A stretch of DNA of 64,000 bases. Source: Limonium bicolor (Eukaryota; Streptophyta; Magnoliopsida; Caryophyllales; Plumbaginaceae). The DNA is taken from assembly GCA_023374045.1 (NCBI GenBank), contig CM041776.1:349679636-349743635 (forward strand), in the 5' to 3' direction. Positions 47,867-59,249 of the stretch are shown here, one piece after another. The notes below the pieces were generated by a model. It was not told where the DNA came from, did no database searches, and worked only from the letters and a program-made list of their open reading frames with translations. Both the position numbers and the translations under genes were made by a program. How positions within the stretch are numbered: the stretch's first letter is position 1; each line of letters starts with the position of its first letter.

Positions 47867-50617
47867 TGTTATACCCCAGATTTTTTTTCCTTTCTGATTC
47901 GCAAAGGGAGTTGTGCTATTTTGTAATCTTATATTAGATTGTCTATGACATTCTCCTAATGTCATATGTTAGTTTGAGGAAGGAGGGTTATATTGGTCTT
48001 CTTCCTTTTGGTTATTGATTATTTTCTTAAGAGAGAGATTTCCTAAACTATTTTATTTCCTCATTCTCTCTTATTCTAATTCACGTTTAATTAGTCCCTC
48101 TCCTTCATCTCTCTCATTGACGGTTCTCTCGACAGTTTCATCGCTCTCAAAACCCTCATCCCTTTGCTCATCTCCTTCTTCAATTTCTTTCAATTGTAAT
48201 CGCTGGAGATCCGCCAGTGGAATTCTGTTCGTCCGTCAGTCGTCAGTCAGGTTTGGGTTGTAGATCTGATTCTCTTCTTCGTTGAGTCTCCCTTCTCTCT
48301 TTTCTAATTTCGATTTTGTATTTTGGGAATGGTTTGATTCGAGGGATGGTCGTTCGAATGGAGATTCGAGAAGGCAGTTCGTAGAGTCCGCAGAGATAGC
48401 TTTGCTTCGGATGTGAGGTAGGTGGTAGATGGATTCGGTTGTGTGTGTTCACCCACGGGGGTTTTGGTTCCGTTGTTTTCCGTATATGTTTGTGTGGTTT
48501 CTGATCCGTGATAATTTTGTGTGAGTTCTGGATTTGCGTTTTGATGCGTTACAACCCCGTGGGATTGGTTTTGTTTTGCGTATTTTGTTATGTAAGTATA
48601 CTTTGACAATGGCGAATCTACCTCTATGGTTCCCTTCTGTTTTGTGAACTTTGAGTGCTTCTGATTTGAGAGCTCGGATTGTTTAATTGCCCTATGTTTG
48701 GTGATCGATCTCTGTCTGGTTTGTCTTGGTTTTGACCTTCTAAAACTGCCATGGTTATGGTTTAAAGGCTTTGGTTTCGTACTGCATTTTTTTTGACATT
48801 GTTTTGATGCCTCTGTCTGTGTGAAAATCGCTTCTGTTTTCTGAGTTTTTCGGTATGTCCGAACGTCTGTCCGAGCTTTGACGTTCGGACATACCCTGTT
48901 GCGCTTTTATTTTCTAAAGTCTTCGCTGTGTCCGAACTTCCGTCCGAGCTTTGAAGTTCGGACACAGCCTTCTGTTTTCTCTGATTTTGGCTTCGACTTG
49001 TGTCCGAACATCTGATGTCCGGACACAAGTTCGGACTCTACACGTCCTGATTTCCGAAGAACGTCCGAACATCCGTCCGAACTTGGATGTTCGGACACCT
49101 CTGTCTCTGCTTCTGTTTGAAGGTTCGACTTGTGTCCGAACATTGATGTCCGGACACAAGTTCGGACATGCCTCTGTTTTGACAGTAACTTGCTCGTTTG
49201 AGCTCCGTTTTGAGTGCCGTTTGCGGCGTTGGTTTCCTCCTTCTGAGTACTATCTGTTTTCATGTTTTTAGTGTGCATTTAAGTGTTTTCTGGTTTTAAG
49301 GTCTCCGATAATCTTTTGAACTCTGTTTTGCTCTGAAAATGTGATTCAACCTCTGACTTCAGTTGCTTTCGTATTTACTAGTCGGGTTACGACTTCTGTC
49401 TTGCTAAGGCTTTCCGTTGGTAAGCTTCCGCTCTGATTTCGTTAAGCTTCTGCTTTCTGTTATGATTTGACAGGACTTCTGTCCTGTTCTGTATACAGCT
49501 TTGGTCTGTTCTGAAAGCTTCTGTTTTGGGACCTAGTCTTCTCTGTATCTGAACCTTTGGATGGCTGGTCTCGCTGTCTCGTAGCGCGCTATGTAGGATC
49601 CTTCTGTTTCACGGGTGATGTTCCCCGTTCTGTTCACGGGTGTTTACACCTGTTCTGTTTACGAGTGAGGTTTCCTCGTTCTGTTCACGAGCTGGTTGCT
49701 CGTTCTGTCTGTATGCTCTGATTGCTAGTGTCCCACTTCCGTTTGTGTTCTGTTCAGCTTCTGTCTGTTTTCGCTGCTCTGGTATTTGACAGACTGCTGT
49801 GTGTCTGTCCTTTGAACGCCTCTGTTTGTTTTGTACTGCTTCCGCCTGCTCTGTCTGTTTACAAACTCAGATAGGCTGCAGTGTGCTTCCTGTCTGTTGA
49901 GGATTTCTGATTTGTAAAGTGCTATACTTCGTCTGCTCTATCAGTATTTGATGTGAGACGGTCTGCTGTGTGCTTACTGTCTTCTGCTAAGTTCTGGATT
50001 TTGCTAAGCTTCTGATTTTGCTAAGCTTCTGATTTTGCTAAGCTTCTTATTTCGTTTAAGCTTTTTGAGTTTGTTAAGCTTCTGATTTCGTCGAGCTTTC
50101 AGCTTCAGCTTACCTTCTACTTTTGAGTATGTTTTGACCACCGCTTAGCTCCTTCTGCTTTAGACTTCTGTCTATTTGAAAGGCTTCTGCTTTGTCTCTG
50201 ATTTCGCATGGATAAGCGCTTTGGTATACGTATATGTATGTATGTTCAGTATCTGTTTTGAGCGTGCTCAGCTGATGAAGTTTATCACCTGCTGAGCAAT
50301 AGTTTTGCTCACCCCTATCTCCGTCTGATTTGCAGGTTTTAGTTCGTGCTTGGAGATTCAGCTCTACTTTTCCGTTTTGGCATTTGGTTTTTGTATTTAG
50401 TTTGTTTGGCCTTGGTGCCCAGTTGTATTTAGATTATGCTTTGTATTTCAGTTTGGCTTCTGCCTGTGTAGTAAAGGACATGTTGTAATCGTTTTTTTGA
50501 TCAATATATGAGTTTCAGTTCTGTTTTGGGAATTCGTTAGTGTAGCCTTGCGTGTCTTAGGTAATAAGCGCGCGGCGTGTAACGGTCTCTCAACCAGGGT
50601 GGTTTTGGGTCGTTACA
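47867..50617 (+). repeat. 2.75-kb solo LTR inserted in the array
   Basis: 2751 bp from TGTTATACCCC to GGTCGTTACA, flanked by the perfect 5-bp duplication CCCAA (47862-47866 and 50618-50622). The array sequence gagcccaatctctgagcttgg is restored when it is removed. No polyprotein, PBS or second LTR is present, so it is a solo LTR, probably of a Ty3/gypsy element with long LTRs. It is rich in CTGTTCTG-like words. Internal repeats include aagcttctgattttgct (about 49995-50060) and a hairpin cluster at 48852-49160. The short reading frames within it are low-complexity and not convincing genes. Confidence 0.93.
48852..49160. repeat. Cluster of five TGTCCGAAC hairpins in the solo LTR
   Basis: Inverted pairs at 48852-48895 (perfect 16-bp arms, 12-nt loop), 48925-48968 (perfect 16-bp arms, 12-nt loop), 48997-49029, 49063-49096 (12-bp arms) and 49129-49160. 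All share the core TGTCCGAAC or its complement, but the outer and inner stem bases differ between hairpins and stay paired. Confidence 0.93.
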
Positions 50618-53600
50618 CCCAATCTCTGAGCTTGGATAGGGCGAGCCTACATTTCGCTAGATAAGCCTTGCCAAGGGATCAAACTATGTCCACACCATCT
50701 TAATGCCCTCACTTGAGTTATAAGCTGACGTTGCTCAGCTCGGCAATTAATACTAATCCAATAATCTTATAAAAGTGGGATTCAATTACACCTAATTTTA
50801 ATGTGGGACTAAACAAGTCTTAACACAACATTCAGCAGCCAAACTTGCGGAATCCTATGTCCTTTTATAGATGCTCTTGTGATTCCAACCAAGGATTTTT
50901 GAAAAAAAAAGAACTAGCCGATGAAAATAGTTGTGGTTATATTACTTTTGACTTTTGGGTAATGTTTTATATACTTGTATATCATCGTTTACAATAAAAA
51001 TGTTGAGAAATCATAGAGTGCGTCCAGGATAAGATAATATATGCTATAACCTCAAAGCTTAATACTCTGCAATTGCAAATTGAATATTTAATCCGATATT
51101 TCTCCCGAGTATTTCTCATTTTCATGGTTTCAGGCCAACTAAGCTAATTTCTAGATTGATATTTAATACTGAGTATTTTTTATAGTTTCATGGATTTCAC
51201 GTGGGCTAAAATATATTAGTAGCCACTATGCATAATAATGCAAGTCGACATGTGTTTATAAATATTATCCATACTTGGCTTCATAGATAAACAATTTTCC
51301 TAAGATAACAATAACACGGCCCATTTCAACGCCAAGAGATTAATTGCACTGACATCGCTAGAAATGATAGCTTGTGTTCACAATGTTCAAATTAAACCCA
51401 TGGATTTATTGGCGGACTTCCATTGGTGGGGTACAACTATTTCATTATGTTTTTTTCATGTTTTATACACAAAAGATGATAGTTCAATAGGACAAGGTCC
51501 TCAAGGCTGATGGACCGATGTTGTCGAGGGCTCATAAATTCTTTCATCACCGCTTAGAGCGGGAGGTAATGCAAATTGATATTTAATCCTAAGTAATCTC
51601 ATACTTTCAAGGTTACGTTTGGGACAAATATATTAGCAACCAATAAGCTTAATAATGTAGGTTGATATTTGATACTGAGTATATTTCATACTTCCATGAT
51701 TTCGTACCAGATAAAATATATTAGCAACCATTAAGCTTAATAATGCAGGTCAACATGTGTTTATAAATATTACACATACTTAGCTTTGATACTTTTATAT
51801 GCACCTCTATCATAGACAAACAGTTAGCCTAAGATAACAATAACATGACCCATTTCAACGCCAAAAGATCAATTGGCCCGATGTTGGTAGAATATGATAG
51901 CTTATATTCACAATGTTCAAATCAATCCCGTAGATTTATTGGCGGACTTTCATTGACGGGGTACAACTATTTCATTTGTCTTCTTTTCTTGTTTTACACA
52001 AAAAAAGATGATGGTTCAGTAGACAAGGTCCTCAAGGCTTGATGGACCAATGTAGCCGTGGGCTCGTAAACCTTCCACTGCTTAGAGCGGAAGGTAGTCA
52101 CTGCTCTATGAAACCAGCCTAATGCGATGCCCTCCACTCTAGAGGCAACTTAGGTCAAGCTTTCGCTTTTCCCCGGAGCCCAACCTCTGATTTCATTGAC
52201 GGGGTACACTATTTCATTCTGTCTTCTTTCTTGTTTTACACAAAAAAAAAGATGATGGTTCAGTAGACAAGGTCCTCAAGGCTTGATGGACCAATGTAGC
52301 CGTGGGCTCGTAAACCTTCCACTGCTTAGAGCGGAAGGTAGTCACTGCTCTATGAAACCAGCCTAATGCGATGCCCTCCACTCTAGAGGCAACTTAGGTC
52401 AAGCTTTCGCTTTTCCCCCGGAGCCCAACCTCTGATTTCATTGACTGTGAAGCCAGCCTAATGCGATGCCCTCCACTCTAGAGGCAACTTAGGCCAAGCT
52501 TTTGCTTTTCCCACGGAGCCCAATCTCTGAGCTTGGATAGGGCGAGCCTACATTTCGCTAGATAAGCCTTGCCAAGGGATCAAACTATGTCCACACCATC
52601 TTAATGCCCTCACTTGAGTTATACGCTGACGTTGCTCAGCTCGGCAATTAATACTAATCCAATAACTTATAAAAAGTGGGATTCAATTACACCTAATTTT
52701 GATGTGGGACTAAACAAGTCTTAAACACAACATTAAGAAGCCAAACTTGCGGAATCCTATGTCCTTTTATAGTCTCTTGTGATTCCAACCAAGGATTTTT
52801 CAAAAAAAAAAGAACTAGCAGATGAAAGTAGTTGTGGTTATATTACTTTTGGGTAATGTTTCATACATTTGTATATCATTGTTTACAATAAAAAAATGTT
52901 GAGAAATCGTATAGTGCACCTAGAATAAAAATATATTAGCTATAAACCTCGAAGCTTAATACTGTAAATTGCAAATTGATATTTATCCGAGTATTTCCCA
53001 TACTTTCATGGTTTTGGGCCAAAAATATTAGCAACCACTAAGCTAATATGCAGATTGATATTTAATACTAAGTAATTTTCATAGTGTCCTGGATATCATA
53101 CGGGCTAAATATATTAGCAGCCACTATGCATAATATGCAGGTCGACATAGGTTTATAAAAATATTATCCATACTTAGCTTCATAGATAAACAATTTTCCT
53201 AAGATAATAATAACAGTCCATTTCGACGCCAAGAGATGATTGCCCTGACATCGCCAGAAAATGAAAGCTTGTGTTCACAATGTTCAAATCAAACCCATGG
53301 ATTTATTGGCGGACTTCCATTGGTGGGGTACAACTATTTCATTCTGTTTTTTTTTTCATGTTTTATACACAAAAAGATGATAGTTCAATAGGACAAGGTC
53401 CTCAAGGCTTGATGGACCAATGTTGTCGAGGGCTCATAAATTCTTCCACCGCTTAGAGCGGGAGGTAATGCAAATTGATATTTAATCCAAAGTAATCTCA
53501 TACTTTCAAGGTTACATTTGGGACAAAATATATTAGCAACCAATAAGCTTAATAATGCAGGTCAACATAGGATTGATGGACCAATGTAGCCGTGGGCTCG

Positions 53601-56116
53601 TAATCCTTCCACTGCTTAGAGCGGGAGGTAGTCACTACTATGTGAAACCAGCCTAATGTGATGCCCTCCACTCTAGAGGCAACTTAGGCCAAGCTTTCAC
53701 TTTTCCCACGGAGCCCAACCTCTGAGCTTGGATAGGGCGAGCCTACATTTCGCTAGATAAGCCTTGCCAAGGGATCAAACTATGTCCACACCATCTTAAT
53801 GCCCTCACTTGAGTTATAAGCTAACGTTGCTCAGCTCGGCAATTAATACTAATCCAATAACTTATAAAAAGTGGGATTCAATTACACCTAATTTTGATAT
53901 GGGACTAAACAAGTCTTAAACACAACATTCAGAAGCCAACCTTGCGGAATCCTATGTCCTTTTATAGTCTCTTGTGATTCCAACCAAGGATTTTTGAAAA
54001 AAAAAGAACTAGCCGATGAAAATAGTTGTGGTTATATTACTTTTGGGTAATGTTTCATACACTTGTATATCATTTTTTACAATAAAAAATGTTGAGAAAT
54101 CGTAGCGTGCGTCCAGGATAAAAATATATTAGCTATAAACCTCAAAGCTTAATACTGCAAATTGCAAATTGATATTTAATCCCGAGTATTTCTCATACTT
54201 TCATGGTTTGGGCCAAAATATATTAGCAACCACTAAGCTAATATGCAGATTGATATTTAATACTGCGTATTTTTCATAGTTTCCTGGATTTCATACGGGC
54301 TAAAATATATTAACAGCCACTATGCATAATAATGCAGGTCGACATATGTTTATAAATATTATCCATACTTAGCTTCATAGATAAACAGTTTTCCTAAGAT
54401 AATAATAACACAGTCCATTTCGACGCCAAGAGATTGATTGCCCTGACATCACCAGAAAATGAAAACTTGTGTTCACAATGTTCAAATCAAACCCATGGAT
54501 TTATTGGCGGACTTCCATTGGTGGGGTACAACTATTTCATTCTGTTTTTTTTTGTTTTATACACAAAAAGATGATATTTCAATAGGACAAGGTCCTCAAG
54601 GCTTGATGGACCAATGTTGTCGAGGGCTCATAAATTCTTCCACCGCTTAGAGCGGGAGGTAATGCAAATTGATATTTAATCCTAAGTAATCTCATACTTT
54701 CAAGGTTACGTTTGGGCCAAAATATATTAGCAACCAATAAGCTTAATAATGTAGGTTGATATTTGATACCGAGTATATTTCATACTTTCATGATTTCGTA
54801 CCAGATAAAATATATTAGCAACCACTAAGCTTAATAATGCTGGTCAACATGTGTTTATAAATATTACACATACTTAGCTTTGATACTTTTATATGCACCT
54901 CTATCTTAGACAAACAGTTAGCCTAAGGTAACAATAACATGACCCATTTCAACGCCAAGAGATCAATTGGCCCGACGTTGCTAGAATACGATAGCTTGTA
55001 TTCATAATGTTCAAATCAATCCCGTAGATTTATTGGCGGGCTTTCATTGACGGGGTACAACTATTTCATTCTGTTTTCTTTCTTGTTTTACACAAAAAAA
55101 GATGATGGTTCATTAGACAAGGTCCTCAAGGGTTGATGGACCAATGTAGCCGTGGGCTCGTAATCCTTCCACTGCTTAGGGCGGGAGCTAGTCACTTCTT
55201 TGTGAAACCAGCCTAATGTGATGCCCTCCACTCTAGAGGCAACTTAGGCCAAGCTTTCGCTTTTCCCACAGAGCCCAACCTCTGATCTTGGATAGGGCGA
55301 TCCTACATTTCGCTAGATAAGCCTTGCAAAGGGATCAAACTATGTCCACACCATCTTAATGCCCTCACTTGAGTTATAAGCTAACGTTGCTCAGCTCAGC
55401 AATTAATACTAATCCAATAACTTATAAAAAGTGGGATTCAATTACACCTAACTTTGATACGGGACTAAACAAGTCTTGGACACAACATTCATAAGCCAAA
55501 CTTGCGGAATCCTATGTCCTTTTATAGATGCTCATGTGATTCCAACCAAGGATTTTTCAAAAAAAAAAAAAAATAGCAGATGAAAATAGTGGTGGTTATA
55601 TTACTTTTGGGTAATGTTTCCTACCCTTGTTTACCATCATTTACAATAACAATGTTGAGAAATTATAGAGTGCGTCCATGATAAAAATATATTAACTATC
55701 AACCTTGAAGCTTAATACTGCAAATTGCAAATTGATATTTAATCCCGAGTATTTCTCATAGTTTCATGGATTTCGTACGGGCTAAAATATATATTAGCAG
55801 CTAAACTTAGGACCCTATGCCTTTTATTAAATGCTCTTAGAATTCCAAAAAAAGAGTTTTTTTTTATAATAAAACATTCGCAAATGAAAATATATGTGAT
55901 TATATAGATGACATCCAGATAATATTTGTCATCATTTATAATTACAAATGTTGGGAAATCTTGGAGTAAGTTTCCCGCTAAAATATATTAGCAACCACTA
56001 AGCTTAATAATGCAGGTGATTATTATTTGATTCTTAATATTTCTTTTTGGTAATTGTTTATGCACCTCTATCATAGTTAAATGGCTAGCCTAAGGTAACA
56101 ATGTCCACGCCAAGAC
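50618..56116. repeat. Higher-order repeat array, right block
   Basis: Continuation of the array. The cttaatgccctcacttgagt landmark occurs near 50700, 52605, 53795 and 55360. The segment from about 50670 to 52440 closely repeats 42630-44360, including the small tandem duplication of the ttgacggggtacaactattt module. Units become more diverged toward 56 kb. Confidence 0.9.
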
Positions 56117-57256
56117 ACAGCCATCGATCGAAGCGGGACGCCCGGGTATATGGTGCAGCCTAGTCCACTTGTCAGTCCAGTCAGTTGTTGTTTTACTCAC
56201 TGGACTATATTTTTACAATATTAACTTTAATTAGTTGTAATTTTTAAAATATAAGTCCAAAATAAAAAAATATACCATTATTTATATAAATTCAAGCTCT
56301 TCAAAATAAGGCTAGTCATGAATATGTTTTGAGAAATTTTAAAATTTATATTAATTACATGTATATACATATATATAGACTTATGATTTATAACATCATT
56401 TTAGTGTATCATTGTAAACACATAACATTATTTTAGTGTATCATTATATCAATTTAATGAATTATAATATCAAAATTAATGAATCATATCGTCATTTTAG
56501 TGTATCATCAACACATAAGAATAAAAAAATTTACACAATAATACACCACAAAATAATATTTTGTATGTATGAAAAATACACGATTCACCACATAAGGTTT
56601 AAAATACACCATACAACAATAATAATACACTACAAAAAACAATAATGATTTTTATCAATTCCGAAGTTCGTTATCTAATTCACCACTTATTAGTTAAGGA
56701 ATCATAATATAAATTTTAATGAATTTTGATATCAAAATTAATGAATCATTTCTTCATTTTAGTGTATCATTACAAACACATAAGAATAATTTTTTTACAC
56801 AATAATACACCACAAAATAATATTTGGTATGTATGAAAAATACCTGATTCTCCATATAAGGTTTAAAATACACCATATAACAATAATAATACACTACACA
56901 ATAATATAATTTTTATCGGGTCCAAAGTTTGTTATCTAATTCATAACTTATCAGTTAATGAATCATAATAACAATTTTAATGGATCATAATATTAGTTTA
57001 TCAAAATATCTTTTTAATATATCATCATAACATGTAAAATAATTTTTTTTTTCAAATTTGTCAAAATATATCGTGACTGGTCTTGTTTTGAAGAGCTTGA
57101 ATTTAGATGAACGGTGATATAATTTTTTAAAATTTTAGACTTATATTTTAAAGTTACAATCATTTAAAGTTTTATCATCTCTTATATGACACATAAGCAA
57201 CATAAATACACTGCACCGTACTAGGTACGGCTGCGCCGCAGCCTCTAATTTGCTTA
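56117..57256. mobile_element. Long-TIR non-autonomous Mutator-like element, copy 3
   Basis: About 1.14 kb with the same arms as copies 1 and 2 (aattcaagctcttcaaaa on the left; tcttgttttgaagagcttga on the right) and AT-rich tandem units in inverted orientation. It is flanked by CGCCAAGAC (56108-56116) and CGCCGAGAC (57257-57265), a 9-bp duplication with one mismatch. Older or more diverged than the other two. Confidence 0.8.
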
Positions 57257-57900
57257 CGCCGAGACATCCATTAATTGCCTTGTCGTTGCTACAAAAATGA
57301 TACTAGTCGTATTCACAATATTCAAGCGAACTTGTGGATTCATGGGCGGACTTCCACAAGTATAATTCATTGATTTAAGTTTTATCATCACTTATATGAC
57401 ACATAAGTAACATAATACACTGCACCGCAGCCTCTAAGGGCATCCACAATAGGGGTTCTTGACACGGTTACATATGTAAAATGTTCTACAATGGAGTGGA
57501 TTCCACCCATTTTCTCTCTCCAAGGTTCTTAAATAAGAACCCCACTTTTTATGACACATTAGATCTACCTATGTGTATCTCTCTCTTTCATATTTTATCT
57601 CACATCTAATAGTGATAGTTTATTGGTTGTTCATTAAGAGAGAGAAGATTAAGAAACTTTGTTATTGTAGTGAATAGAGTTCCTTAAGTAATAAATATAA
57701 TTTTTAGATGACATGACACCTTGGAATGTGTTAAGAAACTTAAAACCATTGTGGATGCCCTAATTTACTTACGCCAAGACATCCATTAAAAGCCTTGTCG
57801 TTGCTACAAAATGATACTAGTCGTATTCACAATGTTCAAAGAACCTGTGGATTCAAGGGCGGACTTCCACAAGTATAACCATAATTAATTCTACAAAAAA
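57257..57900. repeat. Diverged array end with local tandem duplication
   Basis: About 57167-57380 (gttttatcatctcttatatg through ggcggacttccacaagtata) is repeated at about 57381-57437 plus 57761-57880. The second copy is split by a MITE. The sequence is a decayed form of the array unit (gccaagacatccattaa; attcacaatgttcaaa; gggcggacttcca). Confidence 0.8.
57438..57760. mobile_element. Tourist-type (PIF/Harbinger) MITE
   Basis: 323 bp with perfect 13-bp inverted ends GGGCATCCACAAT, flanked by TAA on both sides (57435-57437 and 57761-57763). A 3-bp TAA duplication is typical of PIF/Harbinger elements. The uninterrupted version of the site (cctctaatttgcttacgcc) is present at 57242-57260. Confidence 0.92.
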
Positions 57901-57972
57901 GTTTCATTTAGATTTAAGTACAGACGGTGCTGTTAATAGGTCCTTAGATCCACTAACAAGTCCTTCACATTT

Positions 57973-58240
57973 TTGAGAAAATCTTATTCCGTCATTGGTC
58001 TTAATCACTCCTCACTCACCCTGTTACCCAAGATATCGTGGTTGATTGCATCTCCAACATTAGTCGATAGCTCACCGCAATGTGAGTTACGAACTTGTTT
58101 CAGAGAAGTCCTAGTCAACCACCAACTCCACTCTAACATCATGTCTCACAAACAAAGTGCGTTTGTGAAGGGTCGTCAAATTACTCACATCATTAGCGCT
58201 CTAGAAGTAACACCTTGTCCCTTCGGGGACATCCGATTAA
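57973..58240 (+). pseudogene. LINE reverse transcriptase remnant
   Basis: The conserved plant LINE RT block SHKQSAFVKGRQITHIISA is readable at about 58138-58200, with weakly similar residues before it. The rest of the RT is absent or unrecognisable. Confidence 0.65.
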
Positions 58241-59249
58241 ATTGGAACTATATATACAGGGTAGAGAGCTACACGTCATGCATCAGAGTCGCACTTCCCA
58301 TTCAAACTAGAACTCCGCAGAACTTACACATTTATATTGAATGATCGTTCATTGAGTAGACTCTTTTTGCGACGGGTTTTCCCATTTGCTTGTCTCACTG
58401 GGATGGCGGATGGAGCCGTGTAGTTGTCTTTGGAAGAGTTTGATGTTTTCAAGTTGGTGAGCCCAAGCAAAGCCTGTGTGGTGTTCTTAATTATTAATTT
58501 CTTGATCTTGAGTGGGGCACTCAAATGACGACAATTTATCCAATTAAAAAACTAATTATACAAAATCTTTATGGAAACAAATATAGTGTGTTCTATAATT
58601 TTTTGTTTTTGTGTTCTATAATTCTTATCGACAATCAATGATGGATTTATAGGAGCCATACTGTTCATATAAGTTATGTGTGATGTTGCATAAAGGAGAA
58701 CTATGTTTGATGAGTTAAATCAGCAAGAGCAGGACGGAATTTAATGAAGTGCTAGAAGCCATTGGCAAACTCCACGGAGAAGAATGATCATTCAACAGAG
58801 GAAGCAGCGACTTCAAAGGGTGGATAGAACATGGATATAAGGCCGGTCACAAAGCTAAATATTGGTGTTTGGAGATAAAGAAAGAGCGGGTGGTCAAGCA
58901 TTGTGATCCCATGTGAAAATTTATTAGCTCGAAAGACTTAAAAAGAAGATTAGCTATGTTTGTAATGTTGTAAAGTTCATCTTTTGTAATCTTTTTTCTC
59001 TATAGATTTTTTCCGATTTAAGAGGCAGTGCGGTTAAGGAGGCAGTGCGGTCGGGGTACCAAATTATCATATTTCAATATGAATAAAACAAGTAGTAATA
59101 TAAAAAAAAAAACGTGGTACAACGCATATGCTTACTTTGTTGTCGTGTCTTTAGTCATGGATTATAGATAAATGTTACTTAGTAAATAAAGAATACGCAA
59201 ATAGACTTGATATGCTCATTCCTTACGCCATAATCAACTATCTTCAGGT
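58241..59249. other. No gene recognised
   Basis: Unassigned sequence. Around 58720-58920 a moderately coding-like stretch is present but with stops in every frame, possibly more LINE debris. Confidence 0.4.

Noticed and set aside
48015..49278. ORFs of 80-120 codons in the 47.9-50.6 kb solo LTR
   Set aside because: They read through hairpin and TCTG-type repeats in several overlapping frames on both strands; composition, not coding, keeps them open.
41862..54650. Plus-strand frames ending QCCRGLINSSTA in several array units
   Set aside because: They recur because the repeat recurs. Lengths vary with indels in a poly(T) tract and there is no upstream context for translation.
34273..57256. AT-rich regions with regularly spaced repeats considered as CRISPR-like arrays or satellites
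   Set aside because: This is a plant nuclear window. The repeats are 230-250 bp tandem units inside transposons with 9-bp target duplications.
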